Of a stretch of 64,000 bases of DNA, positions 24,901 through 40,237 are shown piece by piece. This stretch comes from Dipylidium caninum (taxonomy: Eukaryota > Platyhelminthes > Cestoda > Cyclophyllidea > Dipylidiidae), in assembly GCA_017562135.1 (NCBI GenBank), contig QEYB01001046.1, forward strand, positions 2,604,001-2,668,000, given 5' to 3'. The first letter of the stretch is position 1; every line of letters begins with the position of its first letter. A model generated the notes under the pieces. That model saw nothing but the letters and a program-made list of their open reading frames with translations, was not told the origin of the DNA and ran no database searches. The translations under genes were made by a program, and so were the position numbers.

Positions 24901-26723
24901 TCTTCGTATCTGTCCAAACCTCGGTCAAAAGAAACGCACTTATTAGAGCCTCTTTTGCAGTTTATAATTACACTATTTTAATCGGTAAAAATGTTCTTGG
25001 ACACAGAACCAGAACCTCTAAAGCCGCCGAGAGACGTGAAAGTCGAATTGGTAAATTACGAACGCCTCGATTACCAAGTCTCCTGGCACCCTCCTCTGTC
25101 GTCGAAGACGGCCCCATCGGTTTTGCCTATTGGCGCCAGCCACCCTGCCGGCGTTGCCCCTCTAGGAGCCCCGTCGACTGAACCGCCAGCCGACTTCACG
25201 CGCTACCGTGTGCTGTGGGCTCCACGCATGGAAGAGCCCGTCGAGGCTTCCATGTATAACGACGAAGCCGGTTTCAGTCCCATCCCCGACCTCCAACAGT
25301 CTGATGTCCGTGTGCTTGATAAGGTGGGTGGTGAGCGTTTCAACTGTCCGCTAGGCATCTCCCCCTCTCTTGTCCACACGTTAGGTGCGGATCTACTGTC
25401 CGCATGCGAGAAGGCAATTCACGTTTTATGAAGGTGTAATAGGTTGCTTGAGCAAAAGTTTCGTCATGTATTACGCAGCCGTAGCCAACATACCCTTCAT
25501 TAATTCGTAGGCTCTTAGGTCCTCATAAATGCTCTAAGCACCATTCGATGCGGGGAGGTGTACAAATTGTCATGTGGTTAACTGATCGCCCAGTTTACAT
25601 TTCAATTTACTGTACTCGAGAATTGAATGAATCTTTCATAGCCTTTGAGGCGAGCGATGAGTATGCTCAGCGCAACCATGGTCCTATATCTGACCATCAT
25701 TTTCAGAATCGAACATCCCTGATCTTGCCGCGCTTGCGACCCCGAACCTTTTATATCCTACGAATTCAGACCATCAGTTCGACCACTTACGGACGGGAAA
25801 GGGAAAGTGCTCCTGCTGTTTACTACTTCAACACCCTTGATGACGGTTTCCATAACACTAGGCATGGAGACGGTGAGTTTTAATATGGAAAGGCTGTGTT
25901 CTTTTGGTTGATTATGCGTATGGCCATTGGGTGGAGGGCTAGTCTCCCACTGTTACTTCTAATGTGTGGACCGCGGACGGCGGACGGTGGACGGCCTACT
26001 TCTCTACCCGGTGCATCGGCGGGGGGGTTTGGAGTTTGCCCAGCCGAAAGAGTTAATTGGCTGACGCCCAAGAGAGACGATTATTGTTAGATGAGGCGAA
26101 TTGGGAGAGGAAATGGAAAAAGTCTTGTTGTGTCGTATAACCAGTAGATTTGGAAGAATGCAGAGACTTTTCCACACTATAGTTGGAAATGGTTCGGCGC
26201 CGTGGGTTTGGATGGAAAGGAGCTCCACCACAAAAATAGGCTGTTCGAGGCTGTGGAATAAAAATGGACTTTGGGAAGATTATAATTGGGTCAGAATAGT
26301 TGTTTTCAATTTAGGAAAAGGTCGTGACAACTTTGTCCGGCAATTAGGAGCTGCTGAAAGTAGTTCAGCCTTGTCACATCCGCTCCGTGTTTCATAAAGT
26401 TTTGCCGTATCAGCACTTGTGGCCGGTCACTCGTGTTTCCTCTTGCAATTCGCTGACCTTGTTTGTGTTTATTGACATGTTGGTGCCCTCACCAATTTGG
26501 TACACCTCGTCTGACCATTTCTCATGTTTGAGGTTACCTAATGAATGGTCACATCAAAGATTGACGAAATGCGTGTTTTTCGTTTCCTGCAACAGGACCT
26601 TTCATAGAATTGCCTCCGCCTCCAGATTCATCAGGTAGACTAACACCGTCTCTATGGCTAATTTTGTGGACGGTAATTCTTCATTGTTTTTTGATGCTTC
26701 TCCGGGTGGTACCACCGACCTAA
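3936..26723 (+). CDS. KAL1: Anosmin-1 homologue (WAP plus four FN3), 15 exons
   Basis: Secreted or surface matrix protein of the anosmin family, which binds heparan sulfate and acts in axon guidance and cell adhesion in other animals. Exons: 3936-4103, 10772-10849, 10941-10991, 13655-13885, 15280-15492, 16830-17084, 17749-17841, 18388-18444, 18529-18652, 18962-19150, 19988-20163, 21981-22251, 25007-25323, 25707-25872, 26596-26723 (TAA at 26721). Phases agree at every junction, giving about 838 residues; vertebrate anosmin-1 is about 680. Order: signal peptide (1 to about 22); cysteine box (Cys 38, 42, 79, 83, 87, 94, 98, 108, 112); WAP core with eight cysteines (126, 148, 152, 158, 165, 166, 170, 174); FN3-1 from about 186, FN3-2 from 293, FN3-3 from 463, FN3-4 from 637; hydrophobic C-terminal tail (814-834). 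Diagnostic matches include SWSS and PWQTI in FN3-1, YRIEWFPQVC in FN3-3 and LRPRTFYILRIQ in FN3-4. The extra length is mostly low-complexity linkers between FN3 repeats. The start is the first ATG ahead of a hydrophobic core. Exons 2 and 3 rest on splice sites, phase and cysteine spacing and are somewhat less certain than the rest. Confidence 0.9.
4104..10771 (+). other. Anosmin intron 1 (6.7 kb)
   Basis: Phase-0 intron running from GTTAGT to a pyrimidine-rich acceptor ending CTACCAG. It is the longest intron in the gene. It holds a (TG)14 microsatellite, a poly-C run near 10267 and a G+C-rich patch at about 9700-9900, but no coding exon I could support. First introns of developmental genes often carry enhancers, so this is the natural place to look for regulatory elements; that is inference. 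Confidence 0.6.
8671..8698 (+). repeat. (TG)14 microsatellite
   Basis: Fourteen uninterrupted TG dinucleotides inside anosmin intron 1. This is a simple tandem repeat, with no sign of coding use. Confidence 0.95.
10941..10991 (+). CDS. KAL1: Anosmin exon 3, 51-nt cysteine microexon
   Basis: This exon encodes 17 residues with four cysteines (C-x3-C-x6-C-x3-C), including a CQTTC core. It is bounded by an acceptor ending TTTACATAG and a GTAAGT donor, with phase 0 on both sides. It fits between exon 2, which ends KCRNA, and exon 4, which has the next C-x3-C pair. Vertebrate anosmin has the same order: a QNH motif, two closely spaced cysteine pairs including C-Q-x2-C, then a further pair before the WAP domain. 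Exon and intron are both short (the preceding intron is 91 nt), so gene predictors could easily skip it. Confidence 0.75.
10992..13654 (+). other. Anosmin intron 3 (2.7 kb)
   Basis: Phase-0 intron between the microexon and the WAP exon, GTAAGT to CATGCAG. It contains a CCAA/CCCA simple repeat near 12200 and a C-rich stretch near 12470. No coding exon is apparent. Confidence 0.7.
12201..12245 (+). repeat. CCAA/CCCA simple repeat
   Basis: Imperfect tetranucleotide repeat: several ACCA/CCAA units followed by CCCA units, inside anosmin intron 3. No function is apparent. Confidence 0.85.
13655..13885 (+). CDS. KAL1: Anosmin exon 4, end of cysteine box and WAP domain
   Basis: This is the single exon carrying the WAP (four-disulfide core) domain. 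It opens with the last C-x3-C pair of the cysteine box. Then come eight cysteines in WAP spacing, with the adjacent pair KCC followed by two more at four-residue intervals. There are 77 codons, phase 0 at both ends, with a CATGCAG acceptor and a GTGAGA donor. A WAP domain directly followed by FN3 repeats is the signature that separates anosmin from other WAP proteins. Confidence 0.92.
16341..16361 (+). repeat. Direct 9-bp duplication
   Basis: GTCAGTTAT occurs twice back to back, followed by a partial third GTC, within anosmin intron 5. It is a minor simple repeat. Confidence 0.85.
17879..17899 (+). repeat. Perfect 9-bp inverted repeat, intronic hairpin
   Basis: GAAGTCACT is followed by a three-base GAA loop and then its exact reverse complement AGTGACTTC. 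The hairpin starts 37 bases after the donor of anosmin exon 7. It would fold in the pre-mRNA. Any effect on splicing is speculative, and short perfect inverted repeats do occur by chance. Confidence 0.8.
18445..18528 (+). other. Anosmin intron 8, GC-AG type, 84 nt
   Basis: The reading frame of FN3-2 needs the exon to end at GTTCAG followed by GCAAGT. The donor is therefore GC rather than GT, in the strong CAG/GCAAGT context typical of GC-AG introns. The acceptor ends CATGCAG, and both flanking exons are phase 0. The neighbouring GT (in GTTCAG) would break the frame. Confidence 0.75.
18657..18720 (+). repeat. Polypyrimidine tract
   Basis: About 60 bases composed almost only of C and T, just inside anosmin intron 9. 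Such tracts can form triplex DNA and can act as decoy splicing signals. Here it lies next to the donor rather than the acceptor. Confidence 0.7.
19892..19915 (+). repeat. TG-rich microsatellite
   Basis: Interrupted TG repeat about 75 bases upstream of the acceptor of anosmin exon 11. It is a simple repeat. Confidence 0.9.
20164..21980 (+). other. Anosmin intron 11 (1.8 kb)
   Basis: Phase-0 intron separating the two halves of FN3-3, from GTGAGC to GTCACAG. It has a C-rich pyrimidine tract near 20552-20597. I see no coding sequence in it. Confidence 0.7.
22252..25006 (+). other. Anosmin intron 12 (2.75 kb)
   Basis: Phase-1 intron between FN3-3 and FN3-4, from GTAAGT to GACACAG. Open frames inside it, such as those near 23227 and 23611, show no motif and no supporting splice sites. 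I read it as non-coding. Confidence 0.7.
25968..25995 (+). repeat. Four imperfect GGACGGC heptamers
   Basis: Four head-to-tail 7-base units (GGACCGC, GGACGGC, GGACGGT, GGACGGC) in the last intron of the anosmin gene. Minisatellite-like. Confidence 0.85.
26596..26723 (+). CDS. KAL1: Anosmin last exon, hydrophobic C-terminal tail
   Basis: Phase-1 acceptor (TGCAACAG) whose first two bases complete a glycine codon begun at the end of exon 14. The exon gives 41 further residues: a short polar and proline-rich spacer with a DSSG segment, then about 20 hydrophobic residues rich in L, W, I, V and F, then only four more residues and TAA. A small-residue site followed by a spacer and a terminal hydrophobic stretch with almost no cytoplasmic tail is the pattern of a GPI-attachment signal. 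A tail-anchored transmembrane helix is the alternative. Vertebrate anosmin-1 ends in a hydrophilic histidine-rich tail instead. Confidence 0.7.
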
Positions 26724-29700
26724 ATCCAACCTTTTGATAAAATGATGTCCCCGTCTCCCCCGCCACCATGTAAATAGACTCTCCACTCTGTCCACCCGCC
26801 CCACACCATCACCCTTCACGGCTGCTCCCCGTCCCGTTATTTTGTTCTCCACACCGCACTCGAGCGTCTTTCAACTGTGATCTAACTGTATCCGCAAAAT
26901 TCACGGCCGTACTTACCCATTCCTCCCTTCTCTACCCACATTAACCTCAACTCGCCCCCCCCCCCCTCACGCCGAGTCGTAAGTCAACGGAAGACTGCCT
27001 CAAACTCCCGCCTAATGCATTTTTACTAAGATCACAAGGCTTGTTTTCCCATTCCGGAGAAGGTGGGTCGGTCCATTGTTAACTTGGTGGAGGCAACCTC
27101 GGAGAAGGTAAAGACCATTGGTTCCACATATAAAAGATCCAGTTTACTCGCATATGCGACAGAGCAAAGCGGTGGTTGCAAGCGACGCGCAAGTGTCTAT
27201 CGTTTAGCGTCTCACGCGTTGATGTGTTGGCGAGCGATGACTCGAGACCGATAACCGGAGTCGCAACTGCCCGGCTGCCCTCGATCAGCATCAGGCAGGT
27301 TTCGGCACGGGTGACCGATTAGCAATTTGAAGTTTGGACACGGACTGAAGCACTCGCTAGCCCTCGTAAACCGTCGAATTCAGAGTGCACGTCGGCCTGT
27401 GGGCGGTTGCAGATTGTTCCGAGTATTGGGAGATTTTTGTAAGGAAGCCAGGGGAGTCGTTTCAAGTGGGGACGGACGCTCCACCACAACGCTCTAAAGC
27501 CAAGAATATGCTTTCGATGGTGGGTTCTGGGCGAGAAATCTCATTATTTAAAAGAGGAGATAACTGGCTAAGAATGTGTTATCGGCGATGAGAGCCATAG
27601 CTCCTGGCTTGAAGTATTTTCATAGCCTACTTCAGCGAGAAAATAGGAGGTAAGCGTGGAGAAGACCAATGTGCCACGAGATTATGGGGGGTGTACTTTA
27701 ACTTACTGGGCTGCGGAGACAGACTCCCTCGACAAGAATGTGAGCAACATAGCAGACCTTGAGAGGGCGACAAAACGCCGCAATTTCCACAGTGGGGAGG
27801 TTAGTTGTACTCTCGTAACACTCTGGGACACCAAAGTCTTCCCGGCGTACGCAGTTCTCGCAGTAGGAGGCGAAGGCTCGCCGAATCTGCGTTCCAGGCA
27901 GCAGGCGACCTCGTCCACCTTGCAGGCTGCATTACTCCCCATAATTGCTTCCTTTTCCGTTGAAGTCAGAGGGAATGCGAGTCATCGCGGAATGGAAGGC
28001 TTAGTAAAGGAGGGACAACTAAGCCGACCTTGTAGAAACATGCTGGCAGTGATCTCTCTTCTCTCCGCAAATATGCCCTTTAACTCAACTGAGATGATTT
28101 TGGTAGGGAGGTGAAGAACAGGACGCTGCTAATAGGGTGGAGGTCACCACTTCACTTGTGGCTTACTGACGGCCCGAGGCTGATACTCCATTGTGTCGTG
28201 GCATCGGCCTTTACCTCACATCAGCGATACTCCGGTCCACCTAATTTGATTGTGACATCACCACTGGGAAAAAGGGTATAGCTTCAAGTAAATGGTTGAA
28301 TTAAAAAAATCTACTCAGCAGAATCATTTCCCTCTGAGTCCTGAAACAGCAAGCGTGGCGGCGGGGTTGTGGATGAGGAGTGCTGGTGGCAAATGGGAAC
28401 CACGCACGACTGGCCACAGCACGCCCTACGGTTAGGGCCGCATGGAGGGAGGCGGGTCGACTCTCCGCACCGCTCAGACAAAGCAGGCACGACAAAATGA
28501 GTACTAGGCCGCAAGATAACTTACAGATGTGTATATGCATAATAAATAAGCAGAGCAGGGGCTAGAAATACTGACGTTTGTGCTCCTCTCAGTTTGCGGT
28601 GCATACCGCTGACTACCAGCGAGGGGAGGGGACAACCCCACCAACTGCGCGCCTTCCTATCTCAGGACCCGGTCCTCGTTTCTACCCTTCTTCTACGCTA
28701 TTTGCAGCCATTTCTCATAATCTCAATGGCAAGGGGAGATGCGACTTGGACAGTGTCGGGTTGGAACAGTGCGCATCAGACATGGTCCGCCTCCGCGGGA
28801 AAGAGCGTTACTGGCAGGACTCTTGTCTCTGTAACGAAATTTACTCCAGGGAACATCTGCACTAATGCAGAACTTTTATAAACGCACTGGTAGGAGTTGC
28901 AACGTAAGAACAAACCCAAAGAATCAACAAATCAGTGAAAATAACGTCGTGCCTCCCGTAGGCTAAAAAACCGAAATTTTGGTAGTGGATTAGGGCGAAG
29001 GGGCAGAGAACCACAATTTATCGAAAAAGAGCCAACATGACGAGGTGAGGACGAAGAAGTAGGTAAAGATTAAGTTTAGGGGAACACTACGGGAGGCGTT
29101 GAATCAACAACATGATGCCTCCGTTGATAGTTTGGAAGATCTGTCTTCTATCTGTGGACACAACTAGAGCTGGTAGGAGGCAACCGCCGAGATCCTTTCA
29201 GAAGGGATCATTGAAGCGGTAGCTTATTTATCTGTGCTCAGATGTTCCTTTTTCCTACAAAATATTTCCCAGCCTCCTCCAGCTGTCATTCGCGAGTGGC
29301 AACTGAAGTTGAAATGGCCGTGTTAATCCCAAAAATAGTGATTTAAGATGTGACAGTGTGGCCGCCATAGGAGGCACACTCACAATCTTGGGCTAGTTTT
29401 TAATCGGGGATTGTCTCGTCTCACGTAGTTTTGATGGGAAAGTTGCCTTCCTTTGGATCTCATAGGGGCCTATGCGTTCTACTGAAACCGCGTTACAACG
29501 ATCCGAGCCTCAAGGCAACGAATAATTTTGCCCTCAGAGCTCTAATAACACTGTGGAAACAACACCCAAGAGTCTCGAACCAACACCGCCACTGGAAGCA
29601 GGCAATTCCCCGTGGTGCATTTTATGTAGGAAAAGGGCTTTCAGCGTGAGACTTACAAAAGGCCGTACCAAGAGGCGCTCTGTCATTTGCGGGTGAAAGG

Positions 29701-32700
29701 CAGACAAAGGCAGGGTCTCCACCGTCCATTTGGACTGTAGAAGTTGCGAGGGAAGCACTGAGTTTCTGTATGGCCACCGTAATTTTGTTTCGACGAGAAG
29801 GTAGGACACCCTCCTAATCGCCTATGAAATATCACCCCAAGACGGACATGCTGAGCCTTTCGACTTGGGCTTGTTGACGGAGGAAGGCAAAACGGGAGCT
29901 GCGTTCGTTTTCGGAAGCGAACTCCTTCCGGAGGAAGAAAGGTTGACTAAACGACATATGTATAAAAACTCCTATGCAAACGACCACGCGGAGTTTTACT
30001 GTGTCAATTTTTGTGTATTTACTCGAAGTTGCCTCTTCGGGACTTGCAGTGCTGCCCAGCGACAGTCCTTGAGGCCGTAATCTCCCAACGCATTACATGC
30101 GTGTGCAAAATCTCGCCTGTCCATTGGGGGAGTTTTAGGTGGAGATGTTATCGGAGACGCGCTTGCTTGCTGCAGACACCCTGCACGTCCAACTTCGCAG
30201 GGCGAGGGAGTGAATAATTCATTCGCCCATCACTTTGAAAACAACGTCCGTTCCCCTGGTCGGTTCACGAGTGGGAATGTTTTCGATACCCATCGATGCT
30301 CAAAAAGTCGAGAATTCCTCGCGCCGCCTCAACATATGCTATTTCATGACGCACTCATATATGTGTGGGTAGCGTTGGCTTATCTGAGAAATGCTTGGCA
30401 GTCACCATCTGCCCACCGATTCTACGAAGCAGTGTTGTTTTGCGGAGGTGTACTTCCCACCTCCGAGAGGCACTGCTCACACACATCCGCAGATCTCGGC
30501 CAGTTTGTCAAGTCTCATCAGCACTGACGGGCAGAAGGGCCGCGTGTGGTTAAGTCTCTTGGCGGGCGTGAGGATAACAACCTGGATTCTAGCATGCCCG
30601 CACTGGGTGCACCACAGTGTCTCGGACTAAAACGTTTCTCAGTGGCCTCGTCGCCATACATGGCAGTCCGTGGCCGAAAGGTCAGGCACAGCCACTTCCT
30701 ACTTGTACTTATACATAAAAACGGGAGAAAGGGCAGCATAAACAAGAAAGCTGCTGTGGGAAAGAAGGCATGGAAAGAGGCACAGAGGATAGGAAAGAGT
30801 AATTAAAATGTTCAACGAGCGGATTCTAACCAGACAGTAAATCTCATCCCCTCTTCGAGAAGAGCAGAAGAATATTTGTCGCCATCTCCACACTACCAAA
30901 TACGAGGAAATGGGGAGCGAAAAGTTGCACCATTCAGCAGATCTCCTGAAACCTACATTAAGAGACTTGGAGCGTCGAGTTTTTGCGAATAGGATAAAGG
31001 CGTCCAGTGAGGACAAACTTTAGCCCGGACGCCAACAGTACAGATATACTATTGCCAAGGAATCGTGGGCGCGGTTTCGGCCGATAACCTACCGAGTGGG
31101 AAGCCGGTGTTGAGGTCATGTCTATTTAGAGTGGTGCATGCGGCGGGAATTCACCAGTTTGTGTCTCTGTTAACAACCTCACAAACGGCTGTTTTGAACG
31201 CTCCCTCAGGGGGACACGTCGGCCTGGGCAGCGTCATCACTTTCCCTTTTCGACATTTTAAGTCCGCCAAGAGACTCAGAAGAGTTTTTAGCCTTCAACG
31301 GAACTGCTTGCGCATCATTCATGCATTCAAAAGAAGAGACGACAGTCCGAATGATAACGTCTAATTTGCCCCGAAATACGATGGCAGTAAACTGTGTGTA
31401 GGACTTTAAACTCTCACTCGCTTGACATTTTGGTTCGAGGCAGCTTTTAGAGAGTGGTAAATGGCAAGTTCGGACCACACGCGAAAATCTGAGAATAGAT
31501 TATATTTAAGTTTTGGCAAATATGACTGTTCCATATAACGCCTGATTAAGAGAAGAATGGGCGCCGAGATGCCTTTCTTTCCCACTCATGGCCTTCCGAA
31601 AGGCGACGAAGAGCGGCGGTGCTCTTCCATGTGTTGGCGTCGTTCCTTGCCCCCATTTCCTTGGCATCACAAATTAAAAGTGAATGGGAAGAAGCTGGTG
31701 GAAATAAGTTGAAGTTTCGCGTCGGATCGCAACTAGACCTCTGGCGGTGCCTAAAATGCCATATGTGCGACTGGACCACACACAGTCACGAGGAGGAGGA
31801 TTTGCCCCTCCCCCACCAGCGGAAACAGTTGTCCCATGCGTTACGAGACGTGTCCGTCAAGCCACACCAGCCCGGTGCAGAAGCCTTTAATGGGGGCGAT
31901 GGAACTCACACATCGTCAAATGTATCACTTTCAGGTAAAATTAAAGATCTTATGATGAGGGGCCGAGACAAACATCGTCCTCCTTGTCGGGGAGTCTGTA
32001 GAGCATTTCCCCTGCAGACAACGGTGCCTCAAGTTTTGACATGCATACATACATGTTGTAGTGAAGTAAGCGGAATTTCACTGGTAAATGTAGAAAAAAG
32101 ACGGTTGGGTGGTGCTCATCACCATCCGCCGCGGGCGATGGAAATGTCTTTCTTCATTGGCGGAAATATTAGTCGCACACAGATGAGCAGGAAAAAAATT
32201 GTGCGGGTTGAGAGCTCAGAAAAATAAACGAACTGGCCAAAAGAGAGGAAAGGAATTAGTCTGCGTCAGTGTGCAGCAGCAAAGCACATCCGAAACCGAA
32301 GTGCCGCCTTCACGGTTTCTGTCCTCCCACGAGAATGATTAAACCGGGCTTCAACAAGGCGTTACATTTTAGCGCATTAAACACATGAAAAGGCGTCATG
32401 TGGAACAAAACATATCGGGGTCCGCTCTCATCCAGCGTAGGTGGCAGGTCCTGACAAGGGCCCTCTGAACGCCGAATCCATGGGGTCCGAAGCCTGCACG
32501 TTGAAAGTGTGGATGAATGAGTGTCTGAAAATGTAAACGGCGCAACCCCACCGGAGACTTGTAACCTTCCCCACGTCCCAGTCGCCGCTATGCAAGTCTC
32601 AGTTGAAAGAATGGATATGATTTCAGTTTTAGGACGATAATTCATCCACCGACTTATTTTAGACGAGAGTTGTTAGTTTATCATGTAATATGTCAACTTT

Positions 32701-35700
32701 TCTGTCAACCCTGAAAACAAAATTTGTGCTGCGAACATGAAGAAGACTAATAAACACCCCTAAATGAGGTGAGGGGTAGCAGAAGCCTGCACAATCGAGA
32801 GCGTTGGCGGACGGAATAACCCATGCGAATTCACGACATGCACAAATGGCCCCTCTTTCCTGTCTCGGCCGCGTGAAGAAGGCCCGAGTCCCCAGTGAAG
32901 ACGATAAAGCGAGAGGGTGGGAAAGGGGCAGCCATTTGACAGGGCGGAGCATGAGGAGCAGGGAGCCGCCAGCCGGAGGATGACACGGCCTAGTTCCTCG
33001 AAGATAATCGTAGATACGGCATTTAAACAATCTCCTACGCGATGACGTCGATTTGGTGATGACTAAGAGGGTCTGCACAACCGCGGGGGTCCCGCGGCTC
33101 ATCCTTCTACCACCCGTTTCTGCATAGTGTTTACCTTAACAGGCTCGTATTTCCCTCTCAGGTAGTAAACAAAGCTTCTGAACTGCAGAGTTCCTTGGTG
33201 CCGCGCTATTTCGGCCATAAAGCCGCTTAATGAAGACGAACCTTTTAATCGCTCTAGAATACCCGCCCCGTTACATGCCACTTTGTTGCCACGGCGACTT
33301 AGTCGAGTGTGAATAAGACGGTAGTGCATGTGGGAATGAATTGCAGAGCAAACCACGATTACGCAGTTTAAGAAGAGCGGGATGAAAATTTCATCAAGGC
33401 CTCCTGAGATCGCGCTCCTTGACGTGCATATCCACTAATGTGTTGTGAGAGCTCGTGTCAGGTCATATTAGCAGGAGCGCGTAAAGCGAGGCCTAAGTCT
33501 TATTAGACAAGACATTCTTTCTCTGTCCCCTTAATTAAGCCAACCTTGCATATTTTCAGACATGAGATATGTGGCAGGAATTGTTTAAGGAAGTTCAAAC
33601 TAAAATGAGCGGGTGGTGACTTCTGGGCCACCAAAGTCAACTTTTCTGTCTCATTTCACCACTGCCAATCAACTCCACATCGAAAAAGGAAGGATAATGG
33701 ATGAGCCGGTGAATAAATACTATTACAAAATTGTCATAGCATTTGAAGTTGAAAGCCGGGAAGCCATCCTCCCCACTTTGCACTCATTTGCTCACATTAC
33801 GTGCAAATATTTGAACTCCTTCCAGTCCCCTTCAATTTACTCACAGTGTAATTTTCTTAGCTGATCAATTCTTCTGTCGCCACTATTCTGTCAACTGACA
33901 TTATCGGAAGATATTCCTGGAGCAGTCAGAGAAAGTGTGCCAAATGACGAACAATTCTGACTTGGTGGTCCAGGCGCCACACAGTACCTCAGGGGGAAGT
34001 GCCTTCTGATGATGGCTGAGATGAGTCGATGCCTGACACTTGCTCCAGACGCAGAAAGAAGATAAGCAGAAAGGAGATTTTCTACGGTTGGTGTCGTGGT
34101 CTTGTTCAATGTCCTCGCAATTCGGTTAGTAGGCTTATTAATCATGAGCCTACCATTCGAGTGACTGAACTAATCTTGTTGATTTTCTTCCTTCATAGAT
34201 GTCAACTGCAAGACACAATCACTCATGGCCTTTGTAACAGAGGACATCCAAAGTACGGGGTCTGGACACCAAAAGGTCGTCTTTAGTGATGATGATTATG
34301 GATTTACACGGCTTCTTCTGTTTCCTTGGGCTTAGATGCTGCAACTCTTTTAACTCCTGGCCTATGCCCAAAGTCATTTGAGATTTTTTGCATATGTCTA
34401 GCGTCACAGGAGACTACAACTGATATTATTCCACTTTTATTATTCCTCTGGGCCTCAAGTGACGTTTATCTTCCTTATGCATAAGCCAATTCTTACCGAG
34501 TTATAAATATTAACACCTTCATATGCCCTCCAAGATGGATTCCCATCAAAACAAACCGAGTTTGCTGAAGACTTGTTTACTTCCATTAGCTAATAAAGGA
34601 TCGAATTAAAACGTGAGATTCTTTTACCAGTAAATTTCTAGAATGTTGCCAATCCGGTAGCGGAAACTGAGGAACAATTCTCGTAGAGAAATTGGAAATT
34701 TTTAGTACCAAATTCCTACTGACCACAAAATGAGAATGGTGTGAATTATTTATTACACTCCGAGGCTACGGGTGTTGCGGAGGGCGGTGGGAAAAAGGGG
34801 AAGAGGAGAGGACAGTTGGATGAAAGGTAAGCTGTCACAGCCACACAAAAGGGCTTCATGTTTTATGCAGAATACCACTCCTACAAAAGTCTGATAGTGG
34901 GCAGAAGAAGCGCAGAAGGGGCACATCCTCATCCAAGCTCAATCAATCCAAGTTTTCGTCGGTTTTGTATGCGTTAAGGAAAGTGCTCTTTAGCAAAAAG
35001 AAGAAAAAGACTGTTTTATAAGGACGTAACGAAACGGCCTCATAGGAGATTGGCTCAGAGGTTACTTCTTGGCCTTTCAGAGAAGCACAACCATTTAATA
35101 AGAGGAGAATATTGAAAGTGAAAATGTTTTAATTATTTGGGCCATTTATGATATTTCAAAAGCTTAGTTAATGGAGACAATTATATGTATGGTATATAAT
35201 CAGGGAGTTGAGGTTCTTAAGGAAATACTATTACAAACAAATGTCTTATCTTATATCAATGGAACATGTTTTAAATGTAACTAAAGATAGAAATTCGCGT
35301 TGTTATTTACCTCGGCCTTACTTTTACCCAGATACCAACACTAATTTGGATGCGGATAGACAGTCTCTACATATTTCGCTAACTTCGTAACAGCTCACGG
35401 CAATGGATATTTCAAAGTTCTCAGTTGACTACATGCAGAGAAATATACCCTAATACACTTAAATGCATGTCTTTCGGTTGGCTGTAGCAAAGTGAGGTAT
35501 ATACAGAAATTTCACTATAGGACAAATGTCTGTACAGTGTCTGACATCATCATAAGGACAAAATTGTCACAAAATAACGATGACTTGATGTAAAGTCAAT
35601 AATATATAAACTAAATCGATGTAGCAAACAAATCTAATTTACTCCAAAGCACGTGAGTTAAAAATTATAATCAAAGCACACGAATCGTTTACTTTTAGTA

Positions 35701-35767
35701 ATATCTCACGCAAGCAATAATACCATATTGTGACTTGTATTTTTTGTTTATATTGCCTGTTGATTAG
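26724..35767. other. Intergenic region between anosmin and EARS2
   Basis: About 9 kb without a gene I can support. Open frames are short or compositionally biased; the longest, 31619-32227 on the plus strand, has 202 codons and no recognisable motif. A poly-C run lies near 26956. G+C content is visibly higher before about 33 kb and drops toward EARS2. Confidence 0.6.
35766..35767 (+). promoter_or_regulatory. Candidate splice acceptor 12 nt before the EARS2 ATG
   Basis: A T-rich stretch ending GATTAG lies immediately upstream, leaving a 12-base leader before ATG at 35780. It could be an ordinary acceptor for a 5' UTR exon, or a spliced-leader trans-splice site as used by many flatworm mRNAs. 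The sequence alone cannot separate the two. Confidence 0.35.
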
Positions 35768-39929
<4,162 letters not shown>

Positions 39930-40042
39930 GTAGCGTAGGTGCTCTTGTATACTCGCCACATTTCCCCTACGGTACTGCTGGCAGTTAAATTATGGGTCCA
40001 CATTTACAGACGCTCTGGTGTAGTAACAGCCTCTAATCCACG

Positions 40043-40237
40043 TTACTGTACAGACTGTAAAATTTCATGTTTTACATAGGCCCATTTCTGAGCCATTCTT
40101 TTCCACCATGGAATGTATTTATGTTCTGTGGCATTTGCAAGCGATCGGCGATCGGAAGACATTTTGACGCACTCCTTCGTAGTCTCAATCTCCGGTGGGA
40201 GCGTATGAATTGACACAAGGTGTGTCGTTGAAGTCAT
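40043..40237 (-). CDS. Possible small protein of 64 residues, unrecognised
   Basis: An ATG-initiated frame on the opposite strand just past the EARS2 stop. The product is basic and aromatic toward the end, with a HKYIPWWKRMAQKW segment that looks more like real protein than noise. There is no signal peptide or membrane span. I do not recognise the family. It could be a complete small gene, the last exon of a minus-strand gene, or chance: 64 open codons alone are weak evidence in AT-rich DNA. Confidence 0.25.
   Translation of the reverse strand: MTSTTHLVSIHTLPPEIETTKECVKMSSDRRSLANATEHKYIPWWKRMAQKWAYVKHEILQSVQ

Noticed and set aside
31619..32227. 202-codon plus-strand open frame in the anosmin-EARS2 gap
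   Set aside because: It is the longest frame in the gap, but one of this length is expected by chance in 64 kb read in six frames. The hydrophobic start resembles a weak signal peptide, but no family motif or consistent codon bias follows.
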